From: Nageia nagi
Lineage: Eukaryota; Pinophyta
DNA: 64,000 nucleotides
Assembly (NCBI GenBank): GCA_050084985.1
Contig: JBITNC010000001.1
Coordinates: 138,074,001-138,138,000, forward strand
Reading direction: 5' to 3'
Part shown: positions 12,681-25,643 of the stretch, one piece after another
How the letters are laid out: every line of letters starts with the position of its first letter
How positions within the stretch are numbered: position 1 is the first letter of the stretch
Translations under genes and position numbers: made by a program
The notes under the pieces: model-generated
Databases searched by the model: none
Seen by the model: the letters and a program-made list of their open reading frames with translations, nothing else
What the model was told of the DNA's origin: nothing

Positions 12681-13679
12681 TCATTTGTGGTCTAAAATTA
12701 AATGCCAAAAAATTCCTAATTTTGGTCTATCTCCAAGCACATATACCTCTATATTGAGTATTGCTCTTGAAAAGATAACTTGACACACGATCCAATTTGA
12801 ATCATCATTCCACCATTCAATCCATCCCACTTTCTCTTTGGGTATTAGAACTAGGTTCCAAACTTGACAAATATGGGAATTGGTGGTTAAATGAGATAGA
12901 AAGGATACATTTAGGAAGAACTAATAATGGAAGTTTGTGGGCTAAGGACTAGGAGAAACCACCTTAAAGACAATAGGAAAGTGGTCAGAGATGGTGTTAC
13001 CTAGGAAAGCAAAAATCAAAAGAGTGATAGGGGATAAACTTTAAAAGAATAAACCAACATTACCTATGAGCATGGATCTATCCAATCTTTTGATAATTTT
13101 GCAATCACTCAATTAAAAAATTGACCAAGCGAACCAAAGAGAACTTGGGAAACTTTGTGTTTCATGGAAAGCATTAGGGTCAACCAACACATGCTTGTTC
13201 TTGAGAAAGAACCATGCATCTCTTTCACCCATACACCATCTCATTAAAAGATGACCCATCTTATCATCAACTTTCTCCACCATGTTGAAATCCCCATAAA
13301 ATAACCAAATATCATAGGGAATAGATAATGCAAGCCATCACTAGAGAAACTTCGAAGCCGCCCATGATTAGAAGCATAAATATTGATAATTCCAAAAGGC
13401 TAGTCATCAATATAAAAATGAATCCAAACCTAGAAGGGTAGAGTCAAGGTGCATATCACCCTCTAATATTTCAAAACATAAAGATAATTTGGTAGAGTCG
13501 AGGTGCATATCACCCTTCGTCTCTTCATCATCACCAATATCATTGTCAAAATCCTTCACATCCCTAAGCTCCCCAAGGGAAGCATAAGGATTTTCAAGGA
13601 ATTTGGCATGTTTATTACCTATGAACATTGTGAAGGATCATTTCTCTTGCCAATTGGTAACTCCACTCCTCGAGGGATT

Positions 13680-14683
13680 ACAAGACCTTCTTGGTCGCAT
13701 TAACGCCACTTTGTATTTGGCTTCTAAAATGGCTCTAGGTGGGTTAGTGGTACTAGTATGAGTAGGAGATAGCAAAGGATTAATGGTTGGGGGAGCTGGT
13801 GGAGCTTGGATGCTCCCTTGAGAAGGGGAGAGAATCCTAGAAGGTTTGGCACCTTATAATGGGCTACAATTTTTTCTGTTGGTAACTAGAACCCATTGCC
13901 CCAAAGGGTTAGCACATGCATGCTTGGATTGCATGGCATGTTGCTATCTAGTAGGTTATGAAGGAGTGGTGGCTAGGACCATAATCACCTAGCCATGGGC
14001 TTTGAATCTCCCCACCATGAGTGAGCAATCTTGAATCTTGTGCTCAATAGATTAACACCGATAACATGTATTCAGTAAGTTAATAAAATAGCTTCTAACT
14101 AAAAGTGGTATTATCGACCTTGACCACTAGATGGTCCTTAAGATCCTTGCATAAATCAATTTTGACATAGACCCTTTTGAAGGATTGAACTCCATAAAAT
14201 TGAGGTTATTCAATGTAAACAAATGTTCCTAATGGAGCCATAATTCTTTCTAAAAAAAGGCTAAAGGGGTATAAAGAGTTCAGGGAGTTCGACCCAGATG
14301 GGCACTTCCAATGGAGCTCCTTCATTAATAGAAAAATCTTGCATCCATGGTTAAAACACAAAGAGTGAGTTACAACATACTATGGCCCATGGTTGAAAAC
14401 TAATCGATCATATTCTTCATGGAGAATCTAAAAGAGAAAAAGACTCTTTCATGAGATTTTGGATACTATCAACTTTAACTCCATAACAAGTCCACTATTG
14501 TTGCACCCAACCATAGATAATAGAGTGTAGGGATACAACCCAAAAAATATCCTATCAAAGTATGGATCTCGAGCCAACCATAAGCACTATTGAATTCATC
14601 AAAGGGAATATCAATATTTGGAGTAGGGGGATTACCTCATTGTAAACTTTTAGGATGAACTTTTGGGCTTCTTTAGGTGCCAT
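13680..14683 (-). pseudogene. LINE ORF1 (gag-like) relic
   Basis: An ATG at 14683-14681 opens MAPKEAQKFILKVYNE. Downstream the minus strand shows a DUF4283-like block, with VPIWVELPEL near 14310 and RVYVKIDLCKDLKDHLV near 14130. A zinc knuckle of spacing C-x2-C-x4-H-x4-C lies near 14070-14030; one of its variable positions is now a stop. This is the usual plant L1 ORF1 plan for RNA binding. Several frameshifts are present. The ATG lies 85 bp downstream of the copia insertion point. Confidence 0.65.
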
Positions 14684-14767
14684 TGCTTTATCCAATAGCA
14701 TCAATAAGAGTTGATGGTATTGAATGGTCAGGCCTCATTAAAAGGAAAAATATCTAAGCCACACAAG

Positions 14768-15206
14768 TGAATAAATTAACCCTTTTTGAATTAACTTCTA
14801 ATCTCCTAAGATCTCAAGAAGGCACTTTCAACATAAACACAATTACACAATAACTAAAGCCAATCACACAAATAACATAAGATATAAAGTGGTTCCTCCA
14901 TCCTTGTAAGTATGTCCACTAACTAAGGTTTTCTTATTCTCAAGGACCTCACTTACAAAATCTCTTCTCTCTCACACACTCTAAACCTATAGCAAAGCTT
15001 GCATTACAATTGTGTAACTAGAGAAGGAGAGGGTTTTTCTCTTTTTATAAGAAGAAACCCACTCTATAATTAATCCCTTTTCTATTTTTAATCCTTTAAC
15101 TATTTTTATTCCCTTAATGCTTTAAGGTATCTAATGATAATTTGAGTATTAATTGAATTTACATTAAGGAGAAATATTATACAATATTACATTACAAATT
15201 CTAACA
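14768..15206 (-). repeat. Copia A 3' LTR
   Basis: 439 bp, TG...CA ends, the partner of 22309-22782. It lacks the short duplicated T-rich segment present in the other LTR. Confidence 0.88.
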
Positions 15207-15215
15207 CTCCTCCTT
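15207..15215 (-). other. Copia A polypurine tract
   Basis: On the minus strand it reads AAGGAGGAG directly before the 3' LTR, the usual plus-strand primer. Confidence 0.8.
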
Positions 15216-16264
15216 AATGTAATATTGGGATAGAGTGTAAAGGGAAGAATAAAGATAGAGTAGGAGAGAGTTATCCTCCAAAGAGATATAAGAAGAGATG
15301 AAAACTTTTACATCATTGAAAAATAAGCAAGATCTTAGTTTATTACTCATTACAATACCATTTAACAAAATGGTTTACAATACAATCATTAATCACAACT
15401 AGTTTCACTGTAAGTGTAGTCGATCAACACTGAGTTGACATATCAACTTCCATGAGCTTGCCCATATGAAGTAACCTACACTCTTAAGATGAAACATGCA
15501 AGCTACAAGAAACTCATAAACAAGATTAGTTAGATGCATCATATAACATTCATATCAATCACAAGATAAATAAATTAAGTAATGTCATCCATAAACTAAT
15601 CAATGATGCACTATAAGTCATCACAAAGATGACAAGCCAATACTTATAGTCATCTACTATATATGGAAACATGTGTTGATCAACAACAAAAAATTATATG
15701 CACATATATAAGTTACTCATATATGGATAACCAAATATTGCTAACAAACACATACTGATTCCTCTCATAGTTATAACAAAACCAAATATACCATGAGTTC
15801 TTTACACAGAGAGAACTAACCATGAAGGTGTATATTTAGATCAACACTATATGGAAAAAAGGATCCTTCTAGGGATGAAGTTTTCATTACAAATATGAAT
15901 TCAACTTTCACTCCCCCTTGAGGATAACTTCACTACTATAAGAAACTTCCAAAGTGTGCACAACAAAGTTTCTAAGGCAACTAGTGAATAAATCAAGAGA
16001 GACAAAGTCAAATGAATAGATCTATAGTTGTTGCATCAAGAAATTTCTCCCTAATATAATGTGCTTGGATTTGAGGTACACTATAATTCATCACTAAGAT
16101 GCTAGGCCCATACTTATAGTTACCAAATAAAGGAATGTATAAACAAAGTATACAAACCAAATAAAAGTTCAACAAATTTACTAAGAAAGAAGAAATTACA
16201 ATGGATTCAATAAGAATTAAACATTTAATACCTTTTTTAGGGCATCTTCACCAACCCAATAGAC

Positions 16265-19200
16265 TCCCTAAGCTTACAAAACTAAGCTTCAAGAAGAGCT
16301 TTGGTGAATAAATCAGCAGAATTTAGAACTGATGGACAATACTGCAAGTGTAGAAGGCCATCCCAAACCTTCTCTCTAATGAAGTGGGTTTGGATTTCTA
16401 CATGCTTCGTTCTCTAATAGAAAATAAGATTCTTTTCCAAAGCAATATGACTTATTGTTTAAAAAAATTTGATATGGATGAACTTATTCATACCCTATTT
16501 CTTTTAGAAAATGCCTCAATAAAATGGTTTTCTGAACTGCAACTAACATTGCATGATATTCAACCTCAGTGGTGGAGAGAGTAGTAATAGATTACTTCTT
16601 GGATGCCCAAGAGATAGCACTTGAACCAATGATAAACACATAAGCAGAGGTTGGTTTTATATCATATTCATCTCCCCCATAGTCAAAATCTAAGAATCCT
16701 AAGAGAACAAATGAGAAAAACTTATCATACTTGAGAGTAAGATCCTTAGTGCCCGCAACATACCTCTACTCAATAAATAAATTTTGCATAAAAAGAGCCA
16801 TCAAATTTATGGAAAAGGCTATATTTAGCTTACAGATAGTCAAATAAAGAATACTACCAATTAGTTATCTATAAGCCATAGCATCTGCCAACTAGGAGTT
16901 GGAACTAAAAGATAAAGTGATTCCAGGAGAGACTAGGATTGCAGCATGCTTGCACTCCTCTATTCCAAAATTTTGTAAGATATTTGAGATATACTTAGAT
17001 TGATTAAGGTAAGTACAATATTTGTATTGGTATACTTGCATACCAAGGTAGTAGTGCAATACACCAAGATTAATCATTTCAAAAGTTGCCTTAAGTTTGA
17101 ATATGCAGTCTTGTATGAAGACTATATCATTCCTTGTAATCAATAGATCATCCACATGGAGAAGAATCAAGATCAAGTCTTGTCCTTAGCTTAAAACACA
17201 AATATTTGAATTAGAGAAGCATTTAGAAAACCCAATATCCTCAAAGTATCCTAAAATATTTTTTTACTAGGCCCTTGGTGCTTGTTTAAGTCCATACAAA
17301 GACTACTTTAACTTGCACATAAAAGATTCTTTATCTTTAGCCAAAAACCCTTCTAATTGATCATGTAGATTTCCATATTTAAGTCACAATTGAGAAAAGC
17401 ACTCTTGAAATTAAGTTGAAAAAATTTCCATCCCTAAGTTGCTGAAAGAAAAAGGATTACTCTAATAGTAGGCATCTTTGCCACTAAAGTAAAGGTTTCT
17501 TTGTAATCAACTCCATATTTTTGAGTGAAACCCTTGGCTACTAACCTTGCTTTGAATATCTCAATATCTTTAACTAAGTTATATTTTAACTTATAAATCT
17601 ATTTATTTCCAATCACATTGTGTTTATTAGGATAAGGAATTAAATCCTAAGTTTGATTCTTCATTAGAGCCTCATATTTCACATTTATCTAGCACTCATG
17701 CTTTGAAGCTTTTTTTTAGGACGAGGGCTCATTCTTATAATCAATTTCGGTAAATAAGGATTTATTAATGGTCATACTCCTTGTTATATTTTATGTTGAA
17801 GAGTTTAGTTCCTTAGGTGACAAATCCACAATGACATCCAACCAATTAGGAGCAACAAAAGGATCATCACCCTCATTAAGGTTCTCATAAGATATAAACT
17901 CTTCAATTAGTTCATTAAACTCTACATCCCTTGACACAAAGATTGCATAGGAAGAAGGTTCATATAGCTTGTAGCCTTTATGCTAATTATCATAGCCCAT
18001 AAAGATACACTTCTCAAATCTGTTATCAAGTTTTTTCTTTTTGTTAGAAATAACAAAGGCATAAGCATCACCCTAAAGTGAGAGATGTTAGGTTTCTTTT
18101 ATGATAATAGCTCATACAAAGTTTTACCTTCAATTTCTTTCGTAGGACACCTATTCAAGATGTAGATTGTAGTATTTATAGGTTCACCCCATAAAAAGCT
18201 AGGAAGATCTCCCAACATACATCTTACCATTTCTTGAATGGTTCTATTTTTCCTTTCGATAACACCATTCTGCTAAGGAGTGTAAGAGATAGTAAATTGC
18301 ATCTTGATTCCATACTTAGTACAAAAATCATTAAATTCATTGCTAGTCTACTGACCCCCATAATCAAATCTTAACATCTTGATTTTGAATTCAAACTGAT
18401 TTTCTACTAAGGATTTGAAATCTTTGAACCTATCAAAGGTTTGATCCTTGTGCTCTATAAGATAACCAAATGTCATCATGCTAAATTCATCAATAAAGAT
18501 CAAGATATAAGATGCTCCCCCAAGAGACTTAGATGGAAATGGACCTATCAAATCTGTATGCACAATTGAAGAGGTTGATTTGCTCTAGTTGCCTTATCTT
18601 TTAGAAACTTTTGTTGATTCATTTTACATAGAATGCACTTCTCATAAAGACCAATTGTAGGTGATATTGTAGGCAAACCTTCCATAAGTTCATGATCTTT
18701 CATGACTTGAATATTCTTATGGTTTAGGTGGCCTAATCGATGGTGTCAAAGATTACCTTTAGAATAAACATTAGTTGCAAGGCACATATTTGTTAGAGAT
18801 TGATCCATAATGTAAAGGTCATCTTGCATTGAACCTTTCACTAAAGTGGCAAGGCCCTTTTTAATGCACCAAGAGTGTGAGTTAAATTCAAAGGAGTAAC
18901 CCTTCCTTGCAACCTGAATTATAGAAAAGAGATTCATAATGAGCTTAGGCATATAAAGTACATTCTCAAGAATCTTTCCTTGTATCAACACACTCCCAAT
19001 ACCTTGAACTTCAAGGATTGAACTATCACCTATCACAACTACATCTTTTTTGTACTTATGAAAGTTTTCAAACTTATTTTTTTCAAAACACATGTGATTA
19101 GTGCATCTAGAATCAATAATCTAATCATTTACCAAAGTGCAAGACTTGGAGTAAAAGGTAGCAACATAAAAAAAATTCTTGTTCCCCTTATTATTATATT

Positions 19201-20055
19201 TGTTTGATTTTTCAAATCCTTTTTCACATTGATCTTTCTTTTTCTTGAACAAATTAGCTTCCTTATGACCATAGTGGTTACACAAATTACAATTTCCATC
19301 AAATTTGGCTTTGGTTTTCTTAGACTTACTATTATCAAAATTCTTCTTATTCCCACCATTCTTGAAGTTCTTAAGAGCATAAAAACCCTTTTTTCATTAT
19401 GGTTATTCTTTTTGAAGTGAGGTTTCATTGGACCAAGTGCCATAGATGGCTCCTTATGAGTGGTGATCAACACTTTATTGTTAAGTGTTTCCTCATACAT
19501 CAAGAGAAGCCTTGATAGATTTTCTAAGAAGAACACTTCTTTTTCATCATCAAGCTTAGTTTCAATAATAGTCACAAACTAACTAAACTTAGTAGAGAGG
19601 CTTTGAAATATGATGAAAGTCAGAAACTCATAATTGATCCAATTGCAATCACATCCCATAAGTTGAATCCTAAGGTCAACAACCTTATTCAGATATATAG
19701 CCACACTTTCATTTTTCTCTTGACATGATTGAAGCAACTTATAAAGAATGGTGAACCTCCTTAAAAATTTAGTACCAAGATAGATACTCTTTAGTTTATC
19801 CCAAGCTTCCTTTGCATAATTTGAAGAAGATATCATGTGGAGGATCTCATTTGAAATTGTACCAAAGATCATAGAAATTGCCAAATCATTCTTAGTATTA
19901 TAAGTTGCAAGTTCCATCTCCCTAGATGGAGCAACTTAATTTTCATTGATAATCATCCAAAGTTTTCATGCTTGAAGTTCTACCTTCATCTTTGGTTTCC
20001 AAATACCATAGTTGGAACCATCCAAGATATGATTGGGTGCAAAAGAGTCTCCCAT
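16265..20055 (-). pseudogene. Copia A gag-pol relic
   Basis: The minus-strand ATG at 20055 opens MGDSFAPNHILDGSNYGIW, followed by a copia-type gag domain (to about 19580). A CCHC-like knuckle (CNLCNHYGH, about 19280) has lost its last Cys. The protease motif reads DSRCTNH near 19110, where the family has DSGCTNH. Integrase fragments (MHTDLIGPF near 18560, LRFDYGGQ near 18355), RT (HVDDLLITRN near 17150, keeping the two aspartates) and RNase H (TTEVEYHAM near 16570) follow in copia order. Stops and frameshifts occur throughout. Sequence and layout are close to copia B at 37507-46675, so the two belong to the same lineage. Confidence 0.82.
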
Positions 20056-21565
20056 TGTTATAAAATAATATGAAGGAGATAAATCAAGTAAGCATACATG
20101 TTGCATTTAAAAATTAATACATGTTTTAAAACTATTCAATAAATCAAATGCTTAATTTTTAACAATAATAATAATCATGCATCCAACATCTTCATCACCA
20201 AGTATAACCGAAGAGAGGGAAAAGTTGGATCTTATTTTCTTATCTAAAATTAGACCTTCACTCGAATGCCTATAAGGAGCCTAGGTCCTACCAATCCTCA
20301 ATTAGTTCCCCTTGGGCAGCAATATACTCTCAAAAGGAGAAGTACGAGCTATTTTTTAAGGTTGTGATGTATGTTGGATCGACCAAATTAATTATCTTGA
20401 TTAAATTTTAAGTTTTCCTCCTAGGTTATCAAGATAATCCTTGAATGGACTGGTGGACATGTGGTATCACTACACACATGCCTATCCACCTATATGGAGT
20501 TAAGTCCATACTAACAAAGGAATTAAGGACAATTAAAAAGTAGGAACTTTTCACCATTTGGATCATTTGATTAAAAGGCTCTAGTCTATCTTATCCTCAC
20601 CTCATAGCTCCCCAAACAAGTCATATTGTGAAAAAAACATGTGGATGTGTTCATTTTAGGGGAAAGCAATTTTCAATGTTTATGTACTTTACATACAAAG
20701 TAAAAGTACAAAATAAATAAAGTGCTTTAAGAAATGAAACTACATCCCACATCATCCATAAGTATGAACTAAAGAGTCCAATGGATTTTGTTACAACCCT
20801 TAATGGATCTTTTTATAAAAATTCATTAATTTTAAGTAACAATAAATGAACCTAAGAGTCCAATGGATTTTGTCACAACCCTTAATGGATCTCTTTACAA
20901 AGGTTCATTATCAAAAATAAGGAATTCTCCCCCTTTTTACTTAAAATATGGACTTAAAATAATTCTTTATTTGCAATTTAACATAGCATACATAAGCAAG
21001 TATTAAGTTAATTTGTATCCAATCATATGTATAATGTTAAAATAATAAACCATGCATTAACATTTTTATCCATTTAGCAATATCCATTAGCAAAAAAAAA
21101 TATGTATTTAAAATTTTTATCCAATCACATGTGTGCATCAAACATGCATTAAAATAAACATCATTAATCTATGCATGCATAGCATTAATCCATTCATGCA
21201 TAATTAATTAACATTAATCCATGCATAAAATTACTAAACTATGCATAATTAATCCACCTTTATCTTAATGGCATGCTAAAATAAGTTTCTTAAAACAACT
21301 TGCACTTTAAAAAATTAGCAAATAAAGTATTTATTTAAAAATAGTCCATACCTAAAAAAAATACACATTTCTACAATAAAATTCTTCCAAGGAGTTAAAA
21401 TAGAAAAAATATCTCCCCCCTTTTAAAAAATTATTTTAAAAATAATACCCCTCAAAATAGATTCTCCCCCTTTCTTTTAATAAGAAAGAACTATGTATAT
21501 ATATAAACTTTCATAAATTTATTTATTTTTATTTCTTATTTTTTTAAATAAAAATATATATATGT

Positions 21566-21675
21566 AGGACCCCACTGGGGATTGTGCACCCCCATTGGGG
21601 ACTGAGCACCCCCATTAGGGTCTGCCCATCCCTTTGGGCCAACGACCCCTTGGGGTGTGTGCACCCCCTTAAGCG
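21566..21675. repeat. GC-rich short tandem repeat in the copia A leader
   Basis: An island of about 110 bp in very AT-rich leader, made of units like GCACCCCCATTGGGGAC and ending in CCCTTGGGG-type palindromes. It could form RNA hairpins in the leader; function unknown. Confidence 0.65.
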
Positions 21676-22294
21676 GTTGTCGTATATATAATTTTAAAAA
21701 ATTTAAATTATAATAATAAATAAAACAAAAATATAAAAAATTCTAAAAAACTATTTTGTTAATTTAAAAAATAAAATTATATATGTATAAACCATTAGAT
21801 TTTGCATGCAGTATTGCATACATGCAATAATTTTTTCAAGCATTGTAAAAAATTGCAATACGAACATTATAGTAAAGAAATTGCAAAATTTTTAACTATC
21901 TTTACACTAAGTAAAGACTTGAAAATTTAAGCTATAATAACATATTACTGCTAAATGTAAGCAAATTTACTAAAAAATTTGCATCATATTGCTACATATT
22001 AGGCAATTTTACTTAAAAAAATTGCAACTAATAAACTTAAATAATGCATAGCAATAACATAACATTAAACTAACATGTTAGTATGACAATGATATATTAT
22101 CTACTTTAATCAAATTTTGCTAAACTTAAACTTGATAATTAAGGAACCAAAAAGGTTAGTAATAAGGCAAAATTTGATGAATGGATAAGGCAGGAGGGGA
22201 TATTGTACCTTTCAACCCTTTTTACCTCAACAAAGTATATGGAGAAAGAAGAAGAATGATCTTCAAAGATGCTGAAGCGAAGCCTCTAAGAAAA

Positions 22295-22306
22295 GCTTTG
22301 ATACCA
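22295..22306 (-). other. Copia A primer binding site (tRNA-iMet)
   Basis: On the minus strand it reads TGGTATCAAAGC two bases inside the 5' LTR, one change from the plant initiator-tRNA-Met complement. Confidence 0.85.
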
Positions 22307-22308
22307 CT

Positions 22309-22782
22309 TGAAGAAATTAACCCTATTTGAATTAACTTCTAATCTCCCAAGATCTCAAGAAGGCACTTTCAACATCAACACAATAGCACAATAACTAAAA
22401 CCAATCACACAAATAACATAAGATATAATGTGGTTCCTCCCTCTTTGAGAGTACATCCACTAAATAAGATCTTCTTATTCTTAAAGACCTATCTTACAAA
22501 ATCTCTTCTCTCTCACACTCTAAACCTATAGCAAAGCTTGCATTACAATTGTGTAACTAGAGAAGGGGAGGGTTCTTCTCTTTTTATATGAAAAAACTCA
22601 CTCTATAATTAATCCCTCCTATATTTTTAATCCTTTACCCTATTTTTAAAATCATACCTATTTTTAATCCTTCTCCTTCTTTTATTCCCTTAATACTTTA
22701 AGGTATCTAATGATAATTTAAGTATTAAGTGAATTTACATTAAGGAGAAATATTACAAAATATTACATTACAAATTCTAACA
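22309..22782 (-). repeat. Copia A 5' LTR
   Basis: 474 bp, TG...CA ends. By eye it is close to 90% identical to the 3' LTR at 14768-15206 apart from an internal partial duplication near 22615-22680. It contains an imperfect inverted repeat (22692-22725) shared with the other copia LTRs in the window. Confidence 0.88.
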
Positions 22783-22989
22783 GCAAGGCAATGGGAAAGG
22801 GCCAATGTGGCTCTCAAAGCTAAGGGAAATAATACCTCTCGTGCAACTTCTAGTACGATGTGATCCCCGAAGCAAGTTCGGCTCATGCACCAACCAAAAA
22901 AACCCTAACAAAGCAAAAATATTTTTGTAATGATCATAATTCTATTATTACATCAAATTTTGAGTATTTCAAAAAAAATAAAAATTAAA

Positions 22990-24190
22990 AATTAAGGTTA
23001 ATGGTTAGGGTTAGTGGTTAGTGGTTAGGGTTAGACATTAGTGGCTAGGGTTAGTGATTAGGGTTAGGTATTAATAAAATAAAATTGAATATTAATTATA
23101 TAATATAAATAAATTATATTAAAATTAATGTATTAATATTAAATAATACCTTAATAGGGTTAGGGGTTAGGTATTAATAAAATAAAATTAGATATTAATA
23201 ATATAATATAAATTAATTATATTAGTATTAATATTAAATAATACTTTAATACGATTAGTGTTAAGGTTAGGGTGTAGTGGTTAGTGGTTAGAGTTAGGGT
23301 TAGGGGTTAGGTATTAATAAAATAAAAATAGATATTAATAATATAATATAAATAAATTTGATATACCTCCTTATATATCAAAAAAACATCGAAAGATATC
23401 ATTCCCCATATGCTTATCTCATTTAATGTTAATTTATTAATTTTTTTATGTTATATGTTAATTTATTTTATTTTTTGAATGTAGTTACAAGTTTGTGTGA
23501 GGTAATGGAATACCTGCCATATGGTACATATCCATCTACCTGTGAGAAGGGAGATTTGAACCTAGGGCCTCTCATTATCCACTTGAGAAATTTCAGCCCC
23601 TCTCTCCAACTCTTCTACATATGCTATATAATGTTATAATTATATATTTGAAGCTGACTTTTTTTTCTTAATAATAAAGTCAATTAATTTTTTTAAAATA
23701 TTGAAGTCAACATTTAATGGATGGACTCACATGCGACATTTTGGCTCTCGACTCCACCCCATGTTGTAGCTAGGGAACACTTCTTGACGTTAATTATATT
23801 AAAATTGGATATTAATGTTAAATAATACCTTAATAGGGTTAGTGTTAAGGTTAAGGTTAGTGGTTAGGGTTTGGTGGTTAGTGGGCTAGTGGTTAGCATT
23901 AGTAGTGGTTAAGATTTAGTAATTAAGGATAGGATATTAATATTAAATATTAAATAATACCTTAATAGGTTAGGGTACTTAAGCGTTAGTGGTTAGTGTT
24001 AGGGTATTAATATTAAAAAATACCTTAATAGGGTTAGTGTTTAGGTTAGGGTTAGTGGTTAGGATTAGGATTAGGGTTAGTGTTAAGGTTAAGGGTAAGG
24101 GTAAGGGATTAAGGGTTAAGGGTTAGGGACCGGTAAGGGTTAGGGGTTAGCAACTAGTGTTAAGGTTAAGAGATAGTGGTTAGTGTTAAT
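22990..24190 (+). repeat. Degenerate TTAGGG/GTTAGTG array with interspersed AT units
   Basis: Runs of GGTTAGGGTTAG and GGTTAGTGG alternate with AT-rich units of about 95-105 bp beginning GGTTAGGTATTAATAAAAT (about 23063, 23162, 23306). The array is broken at about 23370-23790 by unrelated DNA containing a SINE and resumes afterward. The motif is not the usual plant telomere repeat TTTAGGG. It lies between the LINE leader and the SET-like gene, inside the CACTA. Confidence 0.75.
23457..23620 (-). mobile_element. tRNA-derived SINE, copy 2
   Basis: Minus-strand homologue of the SINE at 55-232, with box B GGTTCAAATCT near 23535 and an A-rich tail. Flanks ATGTTATAT (23448-23456) and ATGCTATAT (23621-23629) match at 8 of 9 positions, a good TSD. 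It was inserted into the TTAGGG-like array. Confidence 0.7.
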
Positions 24191-25640
24191 ATGGGTAAGG
24201 TCCATGAAAGTTATCAATCTTTTAAGGTTGGATCAAAACATAATGAGTATGGGTGAATAAAGAGCATTATCTAAAGTGCATCAAAACATTGATGAGACAA
24301 ACCCATAAATTTATCCTTGGTGCATAAAACTTGTTACTTGTCATCACCTCCTACACATCAAAACAAGAGGAACCACACTTCCTCCACATGTTTCTTTAAA
24401 ATTAGTAATGACCTATATAGTATTGTACTTATGTCTAACTTTATGTGGCATATTTACATCCCAATCAGATTATTATTCTCTATAAAGAGCCCAAACAAAA
24501 CTTTTCCTAGGAAATATTTTCACAAACCCAACTTCAACTTTCTCCCCATTCATAACATGTTAAAATACATTGAGAAATTTGGTGCTCATTTTCCTTCCAA
24601 CCTTGACTTATATTCTTACCATGATGGTCTTTTCTATCTAACCAACTCATTTGTACATTGAAGGGATGTAAGGATACAACTTTATTAATAAGAGCATAAT
24701 AACAAGGTATTTTATTATCTTCACCTTATAAAGCCTAGATTTGGTTTTTCTTTAATCAATTATCTATTCTATCCTATTCAAAATTATAAAACTCTGCATC
24801 CATCACATTGATAGAAATTTATCTTTTCAATTCATCCCATCATTCTCTTATGTGTTGTTACCCCTTTCTACTTCATTTAAACTCTTTGTGTGGTTGTTAA
24901 TGGACATAGTTGCAACCTTAATAGGTCCACTACAATGTGAGAATTGGATGGTTTATCTTTTTTGGGACACATGACACTCTTGCATCTTTTTTTCAAGAGG
25001 AAAAAATAGCCTAGAAGGTGGGTATACCATTATTTCCAATCAAAGTGGAGGTGTTGGAATGAGTGGCAACTATTATGTTTGAGGGTACAATGCCCTTTGT
25101 AGCCATCCTTGCAATAGAAGTAGGGATGCCCTCATCCTTCTCATTTAATGAATTTCCAATTGAAGTATTCATCTTTGTAAAATTATTAGCAAACCTATAA
25201 CTCGCTTCTATATCTTTTGCCATCTACAATTCAAGGAAAAAGTGGTTCTTATGTTGGATGACTTCAATGATATTCCATATATAACTACATGTTTTTATCT
25301 CATGCCCATTAAATTACAAAAATCCAATTACATTTTTTCCTATTTGAACCATTCTACATAAATTCTAAATTAAAACCTTTACATTTTTAGTAAACTTCAA
25401 ATTTTTAACAAGCCATTGAAAATATTCATGGGCCTTTATATTTATTGATAACAAAAAATTTAGACTTTTATAGATATAATTTTATTTTGAACAATCTAAT
25501 CATTTATGTTCATTGTTTATGATATTCTAATTTGGGATCTTGTAATTTTATTCTTTGATACTATTGGTTTACTAATCTAATTTTTATTTAAATTGTAAAA
25601 TAAGTTAGTGATTTGGCTTTATATCATTATATAAAATCAT
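24191..25640. other. CACTA interior, no gene recognised
   Basis: Two modest frames (plus 24317-24661, minus 25011-25223) have no recognisable motifs and are not called. Position suggests the promoter and 5' region of the plus-strand SET-like gene. Confidence 0.4.
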
Positions 25641-25643
25641 GGG

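Larger units (their letters stand above)
7930..13450 (-). pseudogene. LINE ORF2: endonuclease-reverse transcriptase relic
   Basis: Domains run in order on the minus strand. The endonuclease lies at about 13440-12960, with IINIYASN, GDFNMVE (about 13285) and SDHFPIV (about 12985). A linker and RT N-terminus lie at about 12060-11530, with NEKYLGLDGFHYEFY. RT motifs FIKIDFEKAYDKIEW (about 11160-11115), GCPLAPSLYVL (about 10965) and FVDDS (about 10820) follow. In the last, the usual FADD-type box keeps both aspartates. A post-RT block reads KKGFHRVAWDFYYLP near 10370, and a zinc-binding-like CPFYNSKDSNVHLF near 8550. Numerous stops and frameshifts, plus the 9121-10030 insertion, make it non-functional. 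Confidence 0.75.
14768..22782 (-). mobile_element. Ty1/copia element A, full length, decayed
   Basis: Two LTRs, a PBS, a polypurine tract and gag-protease-integrase-RT-RNase H order on the minus strand define a complete element of 8.0 kb. The flanking pentamers are ACAAG (14763-14767) and GCAAG (22783-22787), a TSD with one mismatch. It sits in the LINE 5' UTR, which is inside the CACTA, making three nesting levels. A 2.2-kb leader precedes gag. All frames carry stops. Confidence 0.88.
7640..22915 (-). mobile_element. L1-type LINE inserted in the CACTA (outer limits approximate)
   Basis: A minus-strand non-LTR retrotransposon with ORF1 (nucleic-acid-binding, CCHC knuckle) and ORF2 (endonuclease, reverse transcriptase, C-terminal zinc-binding region) in canonical order. 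A copia element at 14768-22782 splits its 5' UTR 85 bp upstream of the ORF1 ATG. The remaining 5' leader is 22783 to about 22915, where a GC-richer segment ends. A TIR element at 9121-10030 interrupts ORF2. No poly-A tail or clear TSD was found at the left end, so 7640 is an estimate from where LINE-like coding composition ends. Confidence 0.7.

Noticed and set aside
22990-24190. True telomere or chromosome end
   Set aside because: The array is interstitial, degenerate, not TTTAGGG, interspersed with AT-rich units and enclosed by CACTA ends.
24317-24661. 114-codon plus-strand frame
   Set aside because: No motif, no splice or start context, and composition like the surrounding AT-rich DNA.
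25011-25223. 70-codon minus-strand frame that could be a LINE ORF1 start
   Set aside because: No DUF4283 or zinc-knuckle continuation could be traced downstream.
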